Shown here: one piece after another, positions 16,314 to 24,040 of the stretch
Numbering within the stretch: position 1 is the stretch's first letter
Layout of the letters: every line of letters begins with the position of its first letter
Assembly: GCA_963826035.1 (NCBI GenBank)
Contig: CAWGVZ010000004.1
Location: 620,001 to 684,000 of the forward strand
Source of the DNA: Actinophytocola sp963826035
Lineage (GTDB): Bacteria; Actinomycetota; Actinomycetes; Mycobacteriales; Pseudonocardiaceae
DNA length: 64,000 bases
Reading direction: 5' to 3'
Made by a program: the position numbers and the translations under genes
Notes under the pieces: generated by a model
Database searches by the model: none
The model's input: only the letters and a program-made list of their open reading frames with translations
Told to the model about the DNA's origin: nothing

Positions 16314-17606
16314 GTGCCCGGTACCGTTACCCCGGTGAAGATGGACCTCAACCCCGCCAGGGGAACCCGTGACCTGCTGCCCGCCACCGTCGCCGTGCGC
16401 GACCATGTGCTGGCGCGGATCACCGAGGTCTACCGCCGCTACGGCTACCAGCGGATCGAGACCCCGGCACTCGAGAACATCGAGCGGCTGCAGGGCGGGC
16501 AGGGCGGCGAGAACGAGAAACTGATCTACCGGGTGCTGCGCCGCGGCCTCGACGAGCAGGTCCCGGCCGGCACATCGCTCACCGACCTGGTCGACCTGGG
16601 CCTGCGCTTCGACCTGACGGTGCCGCTCACCCGCTTCTACGGCAACAACCGGGCGAACCTGCCGCAGCCGTTCCGCTCGTTCCAGGTCGGTCCCGTGTGG
16701 CGCGCCGAGCGGCCGCAGAAGGGCCGCTACCGGCAGTTCCACCAGTGCGACATCGACATCCTCGGCGAGGCGAGCGTGCTGGCCGAGATCGAGCTGATCG
16801 AGGCGACCGCGCGGGCCCTCGCCGCCGCCGGGCTGTCCGGCACGACCGTCCGAGTGTCCGACCGGCGGTTCCTGGCCGCGCTCGCCGAGCACGCGGGCGT
16901 GCCGGCGCAGGGTCGCGACAGCCTGTTCATCACGCTCGACAAGCTCGACAAGATCGGCTGGGCCGGCGTGCGCACGGAGCTGGCCGAGCGGGTGGGGTTG
17001 TCGGCCGAGCAGATCGACGGCGTGGCCGCCGCGATCGAGGGACTGGTCGACGTCGAGGGCGCCAAGCTCACCGACCGGCTGGCCGCCGCGCTGCCCAACC
17101 TGAGCGACGACGTGCTGGCCGACCTCACGACCACGGTCGACGCGCTGGCCGAGCTGCCGGACCTGACCTGGGTGTTCGACCCGACGCTCGTGCGCGGCAT
17201 GGGCTACTACACCGGGCAGATCTTCGAGGTGACCCACCCGTCGTCGAGCGGTTCGGTGGCCGGCGGCGGCCGCTACGACGAGCTGATCGGCCGCTCGCTG
17301 GGCACCGACGTGCCGGCGTGCGGGTTCTCCATCGGTTTCGAGCGCATCGCCGACCTGCTGGCCTCGGCCGCGTCCGGTGAGCGGGTGGCCGTGCTGTTCG
17401 AGGCCGACGTGCCGGCGACGCGCGTGCTGGCGGTCGCCCGCGAGCTGCGGACCGACGGCCGGTCGGTGTCGCCCGTGCGGCGCGGCGGCAAGTTCGGCGC
17501 ACAGCTCGGCCGGCTCGAGTCGTGGGGCTACACATCGTTCGTGCATGTGCGGGCCGACGGTGACGTCGGTGACGAGCGCCGGCTCGGCTCGGACCGGCTA
17601 CCGTAA
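16314..17606 (+). CDS. Histidyl-tRNA synthetase-like protein (second-type HisS)
   Basis: A 430-residue class II synthetase fold. Motif 1 region DLLPATVAVRDHVLARITEV, motif 2 RAERPQKGRYRQFHQCDID and motif 3 GFSIGFERI are all present, plus the histidine-specific loop in the form LVRGMGYYTGQIFEV (canonical HisS has RGLDYY). The anticodon-binding domain at the C-terminus is short. It may be a true second HisRS or a paralogue with another job; a canonical hisS elsewhere in the genome would favour the latter. The GTG at 16314 has GGAG six bases before it; GTG 16335 and ATG 16341 are alternatives. The next gene follows after four bases. Confidence 0.85.
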   Translation: MPGTVTPVKMDLNPARGTRDLLPATVAVRDHVLARITEVYRRYGYQRIETPALENIERLQGGQGGENEKLIYRVLRRGLDEQVPAGTSLTDLVDLGLRFDLTVPLTRFYGNNRANLPQPFRSFQVGPVWRAERPQKGRYRQFHQCDIDILGEASVLAEIELIEATARALAAAGLSGTTVRVSDRRFLAALAEHAGVPAQGRDSLFITLDKLDKIGWAGVRTELAERVGLSAEQIDGVAAAIEGLVDVEGAKLTDRLAAALPNLSDDVLADLTTTVDALAELPDLTWVFDPTLVRGMGYYTGQIFEVTHPSSSGSVAGGGRYDELIGRSLGTDVPACGFSIGFERIADLLASAASGERVAVLFEADVPATRVLAVARELRTDGRSVSPVRRGGKFGAQLGRLESWGYTSFVHVRADGDVGDERRLGSDRLP

Positions 17607-17610
17607 AGCC

Positions 17611-17928
17611 ATGGCGGCCACATCCATTCCCGGACCGGAGGATGACCAGCCGTCGAGGCGTTTCGACGACGAGCTGGTCGGCCTGGACCCGGAAGACCCG
17701 GAGGCCAGGTCGTTCGCCGAACACCTCGACCGGATCGAGCGGGTGCGGCCGGGCTACACGGTCGAGGGCTACATCTCGGGCGTCGGCGACTTCGCCGACT
17801 CGGCCAACCGGCTCGGCGGGCACCGCAAGCTGATGGCCGTCATCCTCGTGGTGCTCATCATGGTCGGCGTCACGCTCGCCGTCTGGGACGCCGTGGTGTT
17901 CGCGGTCACCACGCTGTTCGGCGGTTGA
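17611..17928 (+). CDS. Small tail-anchored membrane protein
   Basis: A 105-residue protein with an acidic soluble N-terminal part (ELVGLDPEDPEARSFAEHLD) and one or two C-terminal transmembrane segments (about residues 73-102, LMAVILVVLIMVGVTLAVWD). I do not recognise the family. It begins four bases after the HisRS-like stop, and its own stop overlaps the GAGGG ribosome-binding site of the MsrB gene, so the three are probably co-transcribed. Function is unknown. Confidence 0.72.
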   Translation: MAATSIPGPEDDQPSRRFDDELVGLDPEDPEARSFAEHLDRIERVRPGYTVEGYISGVGDFADSANRLGGHRKLMAVILVVLIMVGVTLAVWDAVVFAVTTLFGG

Positions 17929-17939
17929 GGGTTAGCCTG

Positions 17940-18368
17940 GTGAGTATGGAACCGGATGTGACAGCCACCCCGAAGGTCGTCAAGTCGGACCAGGAGTGGC
18001 GCGAGCAGCTGACTCCGCAGGAGTTCGCGGTGTTGCGTGAGGCCGGCACCGAGCGGCCCTGGACCGGTGAGTACACCGACACCAAGACCACCGGCGTCTA
18101 CGAGTGCCGGGCGTGCGGCGCGGAACTCTTCCGCAGCGACACCAAGTTCGACAGCCACTGTGGCTGGCCGTCGTTCTACGATCCCCAGTCGACGGACGCG
18201 GTGATCCTGAACGAGGACCGCAGCCTCGGCATGCTGCGCGTGGAGGTCATCTGCGCCAACTGCCACAGCCACCTCGGCCACGTCTTCGAGGGCGAGGGCT
18301 ACGGCACCCCCACCGACCAGCGCTACTGCATCAACTCGATCTCCCTGAGGCTGGCCCCCACCGAGTGA
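17940..18368 (+). CDS. msrB: Peptide-methionine (R)-S-oxide reductase
   Basis: MsrB reduces the R-epimer of methionine sulfoxide in oxidised proteins. Two CxxC pairs for zinc (CRAC and CANC), the GWPSFYDP substrate loop and the catalytic cysteine in RYCINSISL are present, and the 142-residue length is normal. The GTG at 17940 is preferred because GAGGG (17927-17931) lies eight bases before it; ATG 17946 is the alternative. The stop codon overlaps the start of the next gene by four bases (GTGA), indicating translational coupling. Only a single catalytic cysteine is obvious, so recycling may use thioredoxin directly. Confidence 0.93.
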   Translation: MSMEPDVTATPKVVKSDQEWREQLTPQEFAVLREAGTERPWTGEYTDTKTTGVYECRACGAELFRSDTKFDSHCGWPSFYDPQSTDAVILNEDRSLGMLRVEVICANCHSHLGHVFEGEGYGTPTDQRYCINSISLRLAPTE

Positions 18369-18688
18369 GTTGGCCCCGGCTCGTGGCGGCCATCCCCTGG
18401 CTGGGCTCGTTGCCGCCCTGGCTGACCGACCAGCTCGACCTCACCGAGCTGGTCATCCCGGAAAGCACGGTCGCCGACGTGCGTGCCGAGGTCGAGCACG
18501 CACTCTGCGCACACGTGATGACCTACCGGACCGGCCGGTCGGCCACCGGCCGTCTCCAGCTCTGCCAGGCACTCGAACCCGCGCCGCTCACCGGCCGGGA
18601 GGTGACGACGCTGCGCACGGCCGAGTCCCAGCTCGACGGCATCGTGCTGTGCGCCTACGCCCGCCCGCTACGCGTTCACCGTCACTGA
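18365..18688 (+). CDS. Hypothetical protein coupled to msrB
   Basis: A 107-residue protein of unknown function. It starts with GTG overlapping the msrB stop (GTGA), so it is translated with msrB. It begins SWPRLVAAIPWLGSLPPWL, probably an amphipathic or membrane-associated helix, and then has a predicted alpha/beta region with two cysteines (HALCAHVM and RLQLCQAL) and a third near the end (VLCAYARP). Coupling to MsrB suggests a link to redox repair, but nothing in the sequence proves that. Confidence 0.62.
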   Translation: MSWPRLVAAIPWLGSLPPWLTDQLDLTELVIPESTVADVRAEVEHALCAHVMTYRTGRSATGRLQLCQALEPAPLTGREVTTLRTAESQLDGIVLCAYARPLRVHRH

Positions 18689-18694
18689 AGCTCA

Positions 18695-18742
18695 AGTGGC
18701 CACTCAGATTCACTGACCAGTGGCTCTGTCATGATGCCACTT
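18695..18742. promoter_or_regulatory. AGTGGC/GCCACT inverted repeats upstream of GNAT gene
   Basis: A perfect 10-bp palindrome AGTGGCCACT (18695-18704) is followed by a second arm pair AGTGGC (18719-18724) and GCCACT (18736-18741), just before the ATG at 18754. Three copies of one half-site in 48 bases suggest an operator. The regulator is unknown. Confidence 0.35.
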
Positions 18743-18753
18743 CACCAACGACC

Positions 18754-19191
18754 ATGATCCTCGTGCACAACGTGACTGAGTTGGACGACGACCTGGTGGA
18801 GCTGGCCTTTCCCGCGATGAAGGAGCTGCGCCCGCACCTGGTTGACCTGGCGGAGTTCGTCGAGCGGGTTCGTCACCAGCGGGCGGAGGGCTACCGGCTG
18901 GCGGGCTCGTTCGACCCGGGCGGCGCGGTGGCCGCGGTGGCCGGGTTCCGCTGCGGGCACAACCTCGCCTTCGGCCGCCACATCTACGTCGACGACGTGG
19001 CCACCGTGCCGTCGGCCCGGCGGCAGGGCCACGCGACCGCGTTGCTGCACTGGCTGGACGTCGAGGCCCGGCGCCTGGGCTGTACCCAGATCCACCTCGA
19101 CTCGGCCACCCACCGCCACGACGCGCACCGGCGCTACCTCTCGTCGGGCTACATCATTCCCGCGCTGCACTTCGCTAAGGCGTTGTCCTGA
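18754..19191 (+). CDS. GNAT family N-acetyltransferase
   Basis: A 145-residue single-domain acetyltransferase. The acetyl-CoA-binding motif A is VATVPSARRQGHATALLHWL (R/Q-x-x-G-x-A form), followed by motif B (GCTQIHLDSATHRHDAHRRY) and the terminal YLSSGY strand. Length and architecture are typical of small GNAT enzymes that acetylate small molecules or protein N-termini; the substrate is not deducible. ATG 18754 begins the first strand and has no strong ribosome-binding site. Inverted AGTGGC repeats lie upstream. It is probably transcribed separately from the msrB genes. Confidence 0.85.
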   Translation: MILVHNVTELDDDLVELAFPAMKELRPHLVDLAEFVERVRHQRAEGYRLAGSFDPGGAVAAVAGFRCGHNLAFGRHIYVDDVATVPSARRQGHATALLHWLDVEARRLGCTQIHLDSATHRHDAHRRYLSSGYIIPALHFAKALS

Positions 19192-19301
19192 CGCGCCATT
19201 CTCCGCCTCCGTCATTACTTTCCGTGCCCGGCGACGCCCGTTGAATTCACGACTGGCCCAGCGGGACAACGAAACTCGGCCGGTTTCTCCCCCTCGCGGG
19301 T

Positions 19302-19317
19302 CATGACGTTCGTCATG
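19302..19317. promoter_or_regulatory. CATGACG-TT-CGTCATG palindrome upstream of vWA gene
   Basis: A 16-base near-perfect dyad with seven-base arms lies 103 bases before the vWA-protein start in an otherwise featureless 228-base intergenic region (19192-19419). It is a plausible operator or CRP-like site for the surface-protein gene. Confidence 0.3.
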
Positions 19318-19419
19318 TGAATGGGCCGGTCAGGTAGTCACCGATTCGTTGGGGCAACGGAAAGTTCGTCACACCGATGTAAGGATGCGAGGTTCTGACG
19401 ACAATGAGGGTGTGACGGG

Positions 19420-21528
19420 ATGACACGAAGAACCATGGCCTTATCCGGTATCTCCGCGTTCGCGGCGATGACATTTTTCGCCGGCACGGCGGTCGCCGTC
19501 GACGGCCAGCTGCCCGGTGGCACGGGGATCTCGGTGACCATCGACAGCCCCGCCGACAACACGGTGTTCCCGCAGGGACCGGTGACGGTCGAGGGCACGG
19601 CGTCGGTGGGCGAGGCAACGGGCGGGAAGGACACCGCGCTCACCTACGTGGTCGACGTGTCCGGGAGCACGGCGGCGAGCTGTGACGGCACTGCGCGCAC
19701 CGTGCTGCAGTGCGAGGTGCAGGCATCGCAGGCGCTCAACGCCATCGCCGCGGACCCCGACTCCGCGATCGGCACGGTCGGCGCCGTCATCTTCGGCTCG
19801 TCCGCGGCCGTCACGGACGTGCAGCCGGCGGCCGGTGACCAGATTCTGACCGGTCCGGCGACCAACCAGAACGCCAACGGCACCAGGGACGTCGAGGAAG
19901 TGTTCGGCTCGATGAGCCAGGGGCACGTCGGCCTGTTCTCGGTGCGCAACGTTTCCACGGGCACGTTCTTCCCGGACGGGGTGGTCAAGGCGACCACCGT
20001 GACCAACGCCCAGACCGAGCCGCGCAAGATCGTGGCGTTCCTGTCCGACGGCGCGTCGTCGGGCAACGTGAACCCGGCGCTGGACGCGGTTCCGGCCAAC
20101 GTCGACATCCACACGTTCGCCGTGGGCGCCGGGTCCGCCTGCCAGACCGGCGCGTACAGCGACAGCCTGCAGCTGATCGCGGACCGCACGGGCGGCGAGT
20201 GCACCCACGTGCCCGACCCGGCGAACCTGCCGAACGTCCTGCCGGACCTGTTGGCCTCGAAACTGTCCTCGCTCACGGCCACTGTGGACGGTGGACCCGC
20301 CGCACCGGTGACCGCCATCAGCCCCGGGCTGCCGCAGGACGGTCCGGCCACGGTGGACTACTCCTACACCACCGGCCCGCTCACCTCCGGCACGCACGAG
20401 ATCTGCGTGACCGCCCACGGCAAGGACAACGGCGGCACCGGCTCGGTGACCGACTGCGTGACCGTGATCATCAACGACCCACCGACGGTCGACCCGAGCG
20501 GACCGTACGCGGGCCAGGAGGGCAACGCCGTGGCGATCGCCGGCCTGGTGACCGACCCGGACGGGCCGAACCTGACCACGCAGTGGACCGCCACCCCGGC
20601 CTCCGGTGTCGACGCGGGCGCGACCTGCGCCTTCGCCAACGCCGCAGCCGTCAGCACGACCGTGACCTGCACCGACGACGGCGTGTGGACCTTGCGTCTC
20701 ACGGCTGACGACGGGCTGAACTCGCCGGTGTCGGCCACCACCACGCTGACGCTGACCAACGTCGCTCCCGGGGTGACCATCTCCTCCCCGGCCAACAACA
20801 CCCTCGTGCTGCGCGGCGCACCGGTGACCGTCACCGCGCCGTTCACCGACATCGCGACCAACGACACGCACACGTGCTCGGTGGACTTCGACGACGGCAC
20901 GGCTCCGGTGGCCGGCGCGGTCAACCAGGGCGCGGGCTCGGGTAGCTGCGCGGCCACGCACACCTACACCGGTGTGGGCGCGCACCTGGTGGTCGTGACG
21001 ATCACCGACGACGACGGCGGTTCGGCGACCGCGGTGGTCAAGCTGGTGTCGTACGTGCGAGCCGAGGCGTGGGCCATCAGCGCGAGCGGGTTGATCAACG
21101 TGGCGAAGACCCCGCACGCGACGTGCCCGCCGAACAGCAACCTGACCACGGCGAGCCTGACCATTCCGGCGCTCGCCTCGGTGCAGGCGCTGCATGCGGA
21201 GTGCACGCTCGACCCGTCGACCGGCCACACCGACGCGTCGGCGGAGATCAGCGGTGCGACGTTGCTGGGCGGCGCGATCCGTCTCACTGACATCGAGACC
21301 AGTTGCGTGGCAACGGAAGCCGGGCTGAGTGGGTCGTCCCGAGTGGGCACGCTCAACGGCCAGCCCATCGGCACCGCGCCGACGACCATCTCGATCCCGC
21401 TCGTGGCGACCGTCTATCTCAACCAGACGGTCAACGGCCCGAACGGGCAGCTGGCGCAGTACTCGGTTCGAGTGGTGACGCTACTGGGGCAGGAGATCAT
21501 CCTGTCCGGGTGCCGAATGGGCTTCTGA
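19420..21528 (+). CDS. Secreted vWA/PKD-domain surface protein
   Basis: A 702-residue exported protein. A signal peptide ends near AVA (residue 27). A von Willebrand A domain (about 65-290) carries the metal-ion motif DVSGST (79-84). Two Ig-like/PKD-like domains follow (about 360-450 and 455-550, with DFDDGTAPV and TYTGVGAHLVVVTITDDDGG). The C-terminal 150 residues, with paired cysteines, resemble bacterial 'choice-of-anchor' modules. The likely role is adhesion or cell-surface display. GAGGG nine bases before the ATG sets the start. A strong bidirectional hairpin (21538-21574) ends it. Confidence 0.85.
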   Translation: MTRRTMALSGISAFAAMTFFAGTAVAVDGQLPGGTGISVTIDSPADNTVFPQGPVTVEGTASVGEATGGKDTALTYVVDVSGSTAASCDGTARTVLQCEVQASQALNAIAADPDSAIGTVGAVIFGSSAAVTDVQPAAGDQILTGPATNQNANGTRDVEEVFGSMSQGHVGLFSVRNVSTGTFFPDGVVKATTVTNAQTEPRKIVAFLSDGASSGNVNPALDAVPANVDIHTFAVGAGSACQTGAYSDSLQLIADRTGGECTHVPDPANLPNVLPDLLASKLSSLTATVDGGPAAPVTAISPGLPQDGPATVDYSYTTGPLTSGTHEICVTAHGKDNGGTGSVTDCVTVIINDPPTVDPSGPYAGQEGNAVAIAGLVTDPDGPNLTTQWTATPASGVDAGATCAFANAAAVSTTVTCTDDGVWTLRLTADDGLNSPVSATTTLTLTNVAPGVTISSPANNTLVLRGAPVTVTAPFTDIATNDTHTCSVDFDDGTAPVAGAVNQGAGSGSCAATHTYTGVGAHLVVVTITDDDGGSATAVVKLVSYVRAEAWAISASGLINVAKTPHATCPPNSNLTTASLTIPALASVQALHAECTLDPSTGHTDASAEISGATLLGGAIRLTDIETSCVATEAGLSGSSRVGTLNGQPIGTAPTTISIPLVATVYLNQTVNGPNGQLAQYSVRVVTLLGQEIILSGCRMGF

Positions 21529-21537
21529 CGGGCCCAG

Positions 21538-21574
21538 GTGGACGGTTCGGCCCGAGTCGGGCCGGACCGTCCAC
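21538..21574. terminator. Bidirectional hairpin terminator
   Basis: GTGGACGGT and CGGCCCGA pair with TCGGGCCG and ACCGTCCAC around a single central base, with one T/G mismatch. It lies between the convergent ends of the vWA gene (21528) and the SMI1-like gene (21578). The stem has 17 paired positions and no U tract, typical of actinobacterial terminators. Confidence 0.8.
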
Positions 21575-21577
21575 ACG

Positions 21578-22243
21578 TCAGGAACGCCATGTGCGGGCGC
21601 ACGCCTCGATCCACGTCGCGAGGTCGGGCGCGTCGTCGATGGTGAGCAACGAGTACGGCGGGCATCGCGGCAGTGGGGTGACGCCGTCGAAGGCATGGTC
21701 CGGAGCGAACAGGAGCACCTGGCCGCTCTCGCGCCGCACGAGCGTCAGGTTTCCGTTCGCCTCCACGGCAACGACGTAGTACTCGTCGACCTGGATCGGC
21801 GGCTCGCCGCCCGTGTCCTCCCAGAGCCAGTCGTAGGAACTCAGCACCGCCGCGAGATCGGTGTCCGCGGCCTCGGTGGTGAGCACCTGATCCTGGTTCA
21901 GCCACCAGCTTTCGGGTTCACCGAACCGCTCCACGATCCCGCCCAGACGGGTCCACAGTGTCCGGTGGAGTTGGTGGACCGCGGCAGCCTCATGGTGGAC
22001 CGGGTTTTCACAGAGCCAACCCCGCCGGTCGGCCGCCGGTCCCCAGGCGAGCAACTCGTAAGTGGCGTCGCCGACCGTGATCGGGGTGAGGGTCGCCGAC
22101 TCGAGCAGCGCGGACAGCTCGGGCAGCCCGTCGACCGGCCCCCGCGTCCACGGCCGGGCCGCGCCGACCTCGGCCGTGTCCGACGGTTCGAGAAACCAGC
22201 TGACGTCGGCCACGAACCGTTCCCAGTCGCCCATGCCGCGCAT
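21578..22243 (-). CDS. SMI1/KNR4 (SUKH)-like hypothetical protein
   Basis: A 221-residue soluble acidic protein. The N-terminal WERFVADVSWFLEPS and the C-terminal EYYVVAVEANGNLTLVRR / PYSLLTIDDAPDLATWIEAC recall SUKH-superfamily or related immunity-type proteins, but similarity by eye is weak and no toxin gene is adjacent. ATG 22243 is used; ATG 22234 is also possible. Its 3' end faces the vWA gene across a shared terminator. Upstream lies the membrane-protein/TetR operon on the same strand, only 17 bases away, so read-through is possible. Confidence 0.6.
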   Translation of the reverse strand: MRGMGDWERFVADVSWFLEPSDTAEVGAARPWTRGPVDGLPELSALLESATLTPITVGDATYELLAWGPAADRRGWLCENPVHHEAAAVHQLHRTLWTRLGGIVERFGEPESWWLNQDQVLTTEAADTDLAAVLSSYDWLWEDTGGEPPIQVDEYYVVAVEANGNLTLVRRESGQVLLFAPDHAFDGVTPLPRCPPYSLLTIDDAPDLATWIEACARTWRS

Positions 22244-22260
22244 CTTCGCAGACCAAACAC

Positions 22261-22854
22261 CTACGCCGGGCTGAGCACCTTCGTGGTGGCCTTCAGGTCG
22301 GCGGCGAGCCATACGAGCCCGACCAGCATCAGCACCCCGTGCGCGATCCGGACCGGTGCCGGTGCGAAGAACTGCGGCAGGAAGAGCACGAACCCGGCCA
22401 CGAACACCCAGGCACTCGGGCGCCGGACCGCGCGGCCCACGAGGACGGCGCCGACCGCGAGGGCGAGCAGCCCGGCGGCGAACGTCGCGATGGCGACCGG
22501 GTTGTACCGGGTGGCCTCGGCGACCGCCAGCAGGTCCGTGCCGCTGGTGTTGGCGGCCGCGTGCAGGCCGAAGTCCTCGGCACCGTAGTAGGGAAGCGTC
22601 AGCCCGGCGCCGGCCCACATGACGGCCATCGGGGTGGTGCCGACCAGGTCCCGCAGCCCGAGCAGGGCGAGGCCGACGAGCACGAATCCGATCATGGCGG
22701 ACAGGTGCGAGACGACCCAGGCGCCGGAGGCCATGGCGTCATGCGCCCCGGCCGCCGTGGTTTCGTCGTCCCACGGCCGGAGGACGGGGTAGAGCAGGAA
22801 CAGCACGCCGGCGACGGCGAGCGCGATTCTGGACACGGGTTCGCTCCGTTTCAC
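22261..22854 (-). CDS. Multi-pass membrane protein
   Basis: A 197-residue protein with about six hydrophobic segments (for example IALAVAGVLFLLYPV, IGFVLVGLALLGL, FAAGLLALAVGAVLV and FVLFLPQFF). I do not recognise a named family. Its GTG start overlaps the stop of the TetR gene (GTGA, 22851-22854), so it is translated with its likely regulator. This arrangement suggests the membrane protein is the regulated function, possibly permeability or efflux related, though it lacks recognisable transporter motifs. Confidence 0.75.
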   Translation of the reverse strand: MKRSEPVSRIALAVAGVLFLLYPVLRPWDDETTAAGAHDAMASGAWVVSHLSAMIGFVLVGLALLGLRDLVGTTPMAVMWAGAGLTLPYYGAEDFGLHAAANTSGTDLLAVAEATRYNPVAIATFAAGLLALAVGAVLVGRAVRRPSAWVFVAGFVLFLPQFFAPAPVRIAHGVLMLVGLVWLAADLKATTKVLSPA

Positions 22855-23408
22855 GGGCGCCGCATGGTCGAGATGACCGCGGCGACGAGTTGGTCGTAGG
22901 TCTGGTCGAGGTCTTCCGGCAGGCCGAACCCGCCGCCCGCCTCCAGCGAGCTGAAGCCGTGCGCGACGGCGCGCAGGCAGCGGGTGGCGTGAATGGCGTC
23001 GGAACCGGTGAGGCCGTAGGCGCGGAGAGCGGCGAGCACCACGTCGAGGAGCTTGCCGCCGGGCGCCGCGAGGGCCGGGTCGTGGAGCGGATCGAGCGGC
23101 ATGGCCGCGTACCGGGCCGGGTGCTGGCGTACGTAGTCGCGGTAGGCGTGCAGGAGTGCGATGACGGCGTCGTCGCCGCTGCGGCCGAGGACGGCCCTGG
23201 TGAAGTGGTCGGCCATGTCGTCGATGACGCGGGCGGCGAGCAGGGTACGCAGCTCATCGAGCCCGGCGACGTGCTTGTACAACGACGGCGCGGCCACTCC
23301 CGTGCGCTGCGCGACCGCGGCCAGGGTGAGCGCGTCGACCCCCTTCTCGTCGACCACGGCCAGCGCCGCGTCGACGACGGCCGGCGCCGAGAGACCGGCC
23401 CTAGGCAT
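22851..23408 (-). CDS. TetR/AcrR family regulator
   Basis: A 185-residue repressor. The N-terminal helix-turn-helix (about residues 10-55) contains TLAAVAQRTGVAAPSLYKHV. The C-terminal ligand domain resembles the WHG/TetR_C_33 group. It starts an operon with the overlapping membrane-protein gene. A compound inverted repeat (23424-23451) lies just upstream and is the probable operator for autoregulation, placed between this gene and the divergent LigD-phosphoesterase gene. Confidence 0.88.
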   Translation of the reverse strand: MPRAGLSAPAVVDAALAVVDEKGVDALTLAAVAQRTGVAAPSLYKHVAGLDELRTLLAARVIDDMADHFTRAVLGRSGDDAVIALLHAYRDYVRQHPARYAAMPLDPLHDPALAAPGGKLLDVVLAALRAYGLTGSDAIHATRCLRAVAHGFSSLEAGGGFGLPEDLDQTYDQLVAAVISTMRRP

Positions 23409-23423
23409 GATGGCTACCTTGCA

Positions 23424-23451
23424 TAGCTCAAAAGCTAATGTCAGTAGCTTT
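23424..23451. promoter_or_regulatory. TetR-type operator
   Basis: AAAGCTA-7-TAGCTTT (23431-23451) is a perfect inverted repeat, and TAGCT at 23424 pairs with the same AGCTA, giving an overlapping second dyad. It sits 16-43 bases upstream of the TetR start codon in an A/T-rich patch that should contain the promoter. Autoregulation is inferred from position. Confidence 0.65.
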
Positions 23452-23526
23452 CAATGTCGAGACGGCGGCTGCCAGCCGGCGCCATGACCGGTGTTTCTCT
23501 GGGGTGCCACCGGGTACGCGACCGCT

Positions 23527-24033
23527 ATGACGCGTGACGATCGGCGGTTCGTGGTGCAGCGGCACGATGCGTCCAGCCTTCACTTCGACTTTCGGCTGCA
23601 GGTCGACGACGTGCTGGTGTCCTGGTCGGTGCCGAAGGGACCGTCGCTGGACCCGAGAGACAAGCGGCTGGCCGTGCGCACGGAGGACCATTCGCTGGAC
23701 TACGCCGACTTCGAGGGGGAGATCCCGGCCGGCGAGTACGGCGCCGGCACGGTCGTGGTGTGGGACACCGGGACCTACCGCAACCTCACCGAGCACGACG
23801 GCAAGCGGAAGCCCCTGGCCCAGGCCGTCGAGGATGGTCATCTGGTCGTGTCGTTGACGGGTCAGAAGATCACCGGTGCGTACGCCCTGACCAGGACGAC
23901 AGTGGGCGGCGGCGGGCAGTGGCTGCTCATGAAGAAGGACGACGAGGGCGCCGACCGGCGTCGAAAACCGGCAAAGACCCAGCCTGAGTCCGTACTGTCC
24001 GGGCGGACCAACGAGGACCTGGCCACAGAATGA
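23527..24033 (+). CDS. Stand-alone LigD 3'-phosphoesterase domain protein
   Basis: A 168-residue protein equal to the phosphoesterase module of LigD. Catalytic and metal residues are visible: RHDASSLHFDFRL (His13, His19, Asp21, Arg23) and HSLDYADFEGEIPAGEYGAG (His55, Tyr59). In LigD this module trims 3' ends, removing ribonucleotides and 3'-phosphates before gap filling and ligation. ATG 23527 places the catalytic motif as in relatives; upstream in-frame codons have no family match. With ligC and the PolDom gene, this is the third separate LigD-like activity in 20 kb; no Ku gene is present. Confidence 0.9.
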   Translation: MTRDDRRFVVQRHDASSLHFDFRLQVDDVLVSWSVPKGPSLDPRDKRLAVRTEDHSLDYADFEGEIPAGEYGAGTVVVWDTGTYRNLTEHDGKRKPLAQAVEDGHLVVSLTGQKITGAYALTRTTVGGGGQWLLMKKDDEGADRRRKPAKTQPESVLSGRTNEDLATE

Positions 24034-24040
24034 ACGGTGA

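Noticed and set aside
21578..22243. SMI1-like gene as an immunity gene of a toxin system
   Set aside because: Neighbours are a surface protein and a TetR operon; no polymorphic toxin or contact-dependent module is adjacent.
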